Below, in pieces: positions 23,388-24,769 of a stretch of 24,769 nt of DNA (the stretch's first letter is position 1; each line of letters starts with the position of its first letter). The notes under the pieces were generated by a model. The model had not been told where the DNA came from. It was given only the letters and a program-made list of their open reading frames with translations, and made no database searches. The DNA comes from an uncultured Desulfovibrio sp. GTDB taxonomy: Bacteria > Desulfobacterota > Desulfovibrionia > Desulfovibrionales > Desulfovibrionaceae. Made by a program: the position numbers and the translations under genes. The stretch covers positions 1 to 24,769 of the forward strand of contig URBN01000027.1 in assembly GCA_900546145.1 (NCBI GenBank). The letters run 5' to 3'.

Positions 23388-23774
23388 ATGGCCAATTACA
23401 AGCTTGATTCCATCGACCTTACTGCCGGCCGCTCCGAACTCCACAACGCTCTCGCCCTCACCGGCTGCGAGGTGTCCTGCAACAATCTTCCCGCCGGCGT
23501 GGCCGTGCCCTTCATTCACAGCCACAAGAACAACGAAGAATGCTACCTCGTTCTCGATGGTGACGGAATCTTCTTCATCGACGGTGAGGAACTGCCCATT
23601 AAGGCCGGCAGCTGCTTCCGCGTCGACCCCGCAGGCCGCCGCTGCCTGAAGGCCGGAAAGAACGGCCTCCGTTATCTCTGCATCCAGACCGCCAAAGGCA
23701 GCCTCAGAGGCTTCACCATGACCGACGGCGTCGTTGAAGAAGGCGCGAAGGCCCCCAAACCCAGCTGGATGTGA
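23388..23774 (+). CDS. Small cupin protein, copy 1
   Basis: A 128-residue single-domain cupin. Cupin motif 1 appears as PFIHSHKNNEECYLVLDGDG (two His and a Glu as potential metal ligands). Motif 2, GEELPIKAG then SCFRVDPAGRRC, keeps the PxG turn but has no His at the usual metal-ligand position, so metal binding may use three residues or be lost. Four to five Cys residues are present, unusual for so small a protein. It has no signal peptide. AGGAGGA about 8 nt before ATG 23388 gives strong initiation and rules out the 7-residue longer frame. Function unknown; the MarR operator upstream suggests inducible expression. The second gene is nearly identical. Confidence 0.88.
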   Translation: MANYKLDSIDLTAGRSELHNALALTGCEVSCNNLPAGVAVPFIHSHKNNEECYLVLDGDGIFFIDGEELPIKAGSCFRVDPAGRRCLKAGKNGLRYLCIQTAKGSLRGFTMTDGVVEEGAKAPKPSWM

Positions 23775-23841
23775 TTCCATTCCGTCTTTTCCGCGCAGAA
23801 CAAACTGATACCATCCGATATACCCGAAAGGAGAAACTTCC

Positions 23842-24228
23842 ATGGCCAATTACAAGCTTGATTCCATCGACCTTACCGCCGGCCGTTCCGAACTCCACAA
23901 CGCTCTCGCCCTCACCGGCTGCGAGGTGTCCTGCAACAATCTTCCCGCCGGCGTGGCCGTGCCCTTCATTCACAGCCACAAGAACAACGAAGAATGCTAC
24001 CTCGTTCTCGATGGTGACGGAATCTTCTTCATCGACGGTGAGGAACTGCCCATTAAGGCCGGCAGCTGCTTCCGCGTCGACCCCGCAGGCCGCCGCTGCC
24101 TGAAGGCCGGAAAGAACGGCCTCCGTTATCTCTGCATCCAGACCGCCAAAGGCAGCCTCAAAGGCTTCACCATGACCGACGGCGTCGTTGAGGAAGGGGC
24201 TAAGGAGCCCAAGCCTAGCTGGATGTAG
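23842..24228 (+). CDS. Small cupin protein, copy 2 (tandem duplicate)
   Basis: A 128-residue protein differing from copy 1 at only two residues (Arg to Lys in KGSLKGF, Ala to Glu in GAKEPKPSWM). It starts 454 bp after copy 1 with its own AAAGGAG ribosome site. The 67-nt gap between the copies has no second MarR operator and no clear promoter or terminator, so both are probably on one mRNA. DNA differences lie only in the first 45 and last ~70 nt; 274 nt in between (23887-24160) are identical to copy 1. A strong terminator follows. Confidence 0.88.
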   Translation: MANYKLDSIDLTAGRSELHNALALTGCEVSCNNLPAGVAVPFIHSHKNNEECYLVLDGDGIFFIDGEELPIKAGSCFRVDPAGRRCLKAGKNGLRYLCIQTAKGSLKGFTMTDGVVEEGAKEPKPSWM

Positions 24229-24259
24229 CCGCCAGCCAGTCTCAGAGAAATGACTTCTG

Positions 24260-24290
24260 GAGAGCCGGGGAACCCTGGCTCTCTTTTTTT
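24260..24290 (+). terminator. Intrinsic terminator after the cupin genes
   Basis: Stem GAGAGCCGGGG (24260-24270) and CCCTGGCTCTC (24273-24283) with one G-T pair and an AA turn, followed by seven Ts (24284-24290). Confidence 0.93.
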
Positions 24291-24539
24291 GTCCCTTTCT
24301 AGGACGGGATACGCTCTGAAGCGTCCCCTTCCCTGCGCCGCACAGCGATGTCCCCTGACTCTGAATGCGTCCTCTTTCCCCGGCGGAAACGGCCGTCAGC
24401 GCAGCAGCGGGAAACACCTTCTCCGGTCCACTGGCCTTCCGTTTTATAGCGCGTACCTTCCTCCAGGAAGCCGGCAGGAGCAGGGTCTGCGTGAAATGCC
24501 GTCCGGGTGTGCGGCAGCCGTCTGCCGGACTTCAGAGGG
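24291..24539. other. Intergenic region without recognisable gene
   Basis: Between the cupin terminator and the ilvC terminator I see no supported gene. A minus-strand frame of 90 codons (24299-24571) overlaps the ilvC terminator, has no Shine-Dalgarno and no recognisable motif. One short hairpin, CGGCAG/CTGCCG (24512-24527), has no T-run. Nothing else stands out. Confidence 0.5.
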
Positions 24540-24540
24540 C

Positions 24541-24583
24541 AAAAAAAAAGCCCCGCGGTGCTTTGTGGCACTCAACGGGGCTT
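24541..24583 (-). terminator. Intrinsic terminator of ilvC
   Basis: Stem AAGCCCCG (24548-24555) and CGGGGCTT (24576-24583) with a nested GTGC/GCAC pair in the loop, followed on the minus strand by nine Ts (24549-24541). It lies about 70 nt past the ilvC stop. Confidence 0.9.
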
Positions 24584-24651
24584 CCCTTTACAAGGGAAAG
24601 GTCAATTCTGCCTGTGGTGAGGTGAAAAGAGGATCCCTCGGAACCTGCAAA

Positions 24652-24769
24652 CTAGTCAGAAGTCTTGTCTTTCTTGAGCCAGCTCATCATGGTGCGCATC
24701 TTGTCACCGGTCACCTGCAGCTGATGCTCGGCCTCAAGACGGCGGGTGGCGAGGAAGTGAGCCTTGCCG
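24652..24769 (-). CDS. ilvC: Ketol-acid reductoisomerase IlvC, C-terminal end (partial)
   Basis: The last 38 codons of a minus-strand gene that continues beyond the window edge. It reads GKAHFLATRRLEAEHQL, then a turn and MRTMMSWLKKDKTSD before TAG (24652-24654). This fits the C-terminus of ketol-acid reductoisomerases, where a helix with R.A(E/D)H and a final (R)xMM(S/P)W is conserved. The enzyme converts acetolactate to dihydroxyisovalerate in branched-chain amino acid synthesis. The assignment rests on this short tail only; catalytic residues are outside the window. Confidence 0.7.
   Translation of the reverse strand, partial: GKAHFLATRRLEAEHQLQVTGDKMRTMMSWLKKDKTSD

Larger units (their letters stand above)
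23388..24228 (+). repeat. Tandem direct repeat (two 387-bp units, 454-bp period)
   Basis: The whole cupin coding sequence is repeated. Copy 1 23388-23774 and copy 2 23842-24228 differ at about 11 to 12 positions including the stop codon (TGA vs TAG); the block 23433-23706 equals 23887-24160 exactly. Flanking sequences and the gap are unrelated, so the repeat unit is limited to the gene. Confidence 0.97.

Noticed and set aside
24299..24571. 90-codon minus-strand frame between the cupin genes and ilvC
   Set aside because: No ribosome binding site, no recognisable motif, and it overlaps the ilvC terminator.

Overview
The window is GC-rich (about 60%), densely packed Gram-negative chromosomal DNA. 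Gene content and neighbourhoods suggest a Desulfovibrionaceae-type member of the Desulfobacterota: proA-nadD, argS followed by a SPOR-domain protein, an mla lipid-transport operon, a bacterial PglB/STT3-type oligosaccharyltransferase and class II FBPase GlpX. This assignment is inferred from gene content and protein flavour, not from a marker tree.

Left edge (1-1140) is a decayed accessory strip beside two tRNA genes. It holds a probable 3' fragment of a PIN-like protein. It also holds the last codons of a TnpB (IS200/IS605 OrfB) gene on the minus strand, with its hairpin-rich right end intact. tRNA-Ser(CGA) and tRNA-Glu(CTC), both minus, each have an intrinsic terminator, and tRNA-Glu has a clear sigma70 promoter.

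1278-10940 is mostly minus-strand housekeeping: a UspA protein, proA-nadD (TGATG coupling), glpX with a secreted protein of unknown function, nadE, a Nudix hydrolase, and a TsaC/Sua5-family protein. One plus-strand gene (4149-5954) encodes a two-TM K+ channel with two RCK units. tsaC and the divergent rlmH share their start codons (CATG).

11417-14454 (minus) is rsmG followed 2 nt later by a 754-residue oligosaccharyltransferase. From 14626 the plus strand carries fabD. After a 131-nt gap comes a tightly packed run, argS - SPOR protein - mlaE - mlaF - mlaD - mlaC - mlaA - orphan OppD/DppD-type ATPase, ending at a strong terminator. The mla genes would move phospholipid between outer and inner membrane; no mlaB is seen.

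22872-24290 is a small regulon: a MarR repressor whose promoter spacer contains a TTCGATATCGAA palindrome, then two almost identical tandem cupin genes. A 21-nt site upstream of the first cupin is the inverted copy of the marR operator (19/21 identical), so MarR probably controls itself and the cupins. Differences between the cupin copies are confined to their ends, suggesting gene conversion. The window closes with an ilvC 3' end on the minus strand behind its terminator.

The most interesting signals are the MarR/tandem-cupin unit, the TnpB relic with its probable omegaRNA end, the oligosaccharyltransferase, and the mla operon with a MlaA that lacks a recognisable lipobox.
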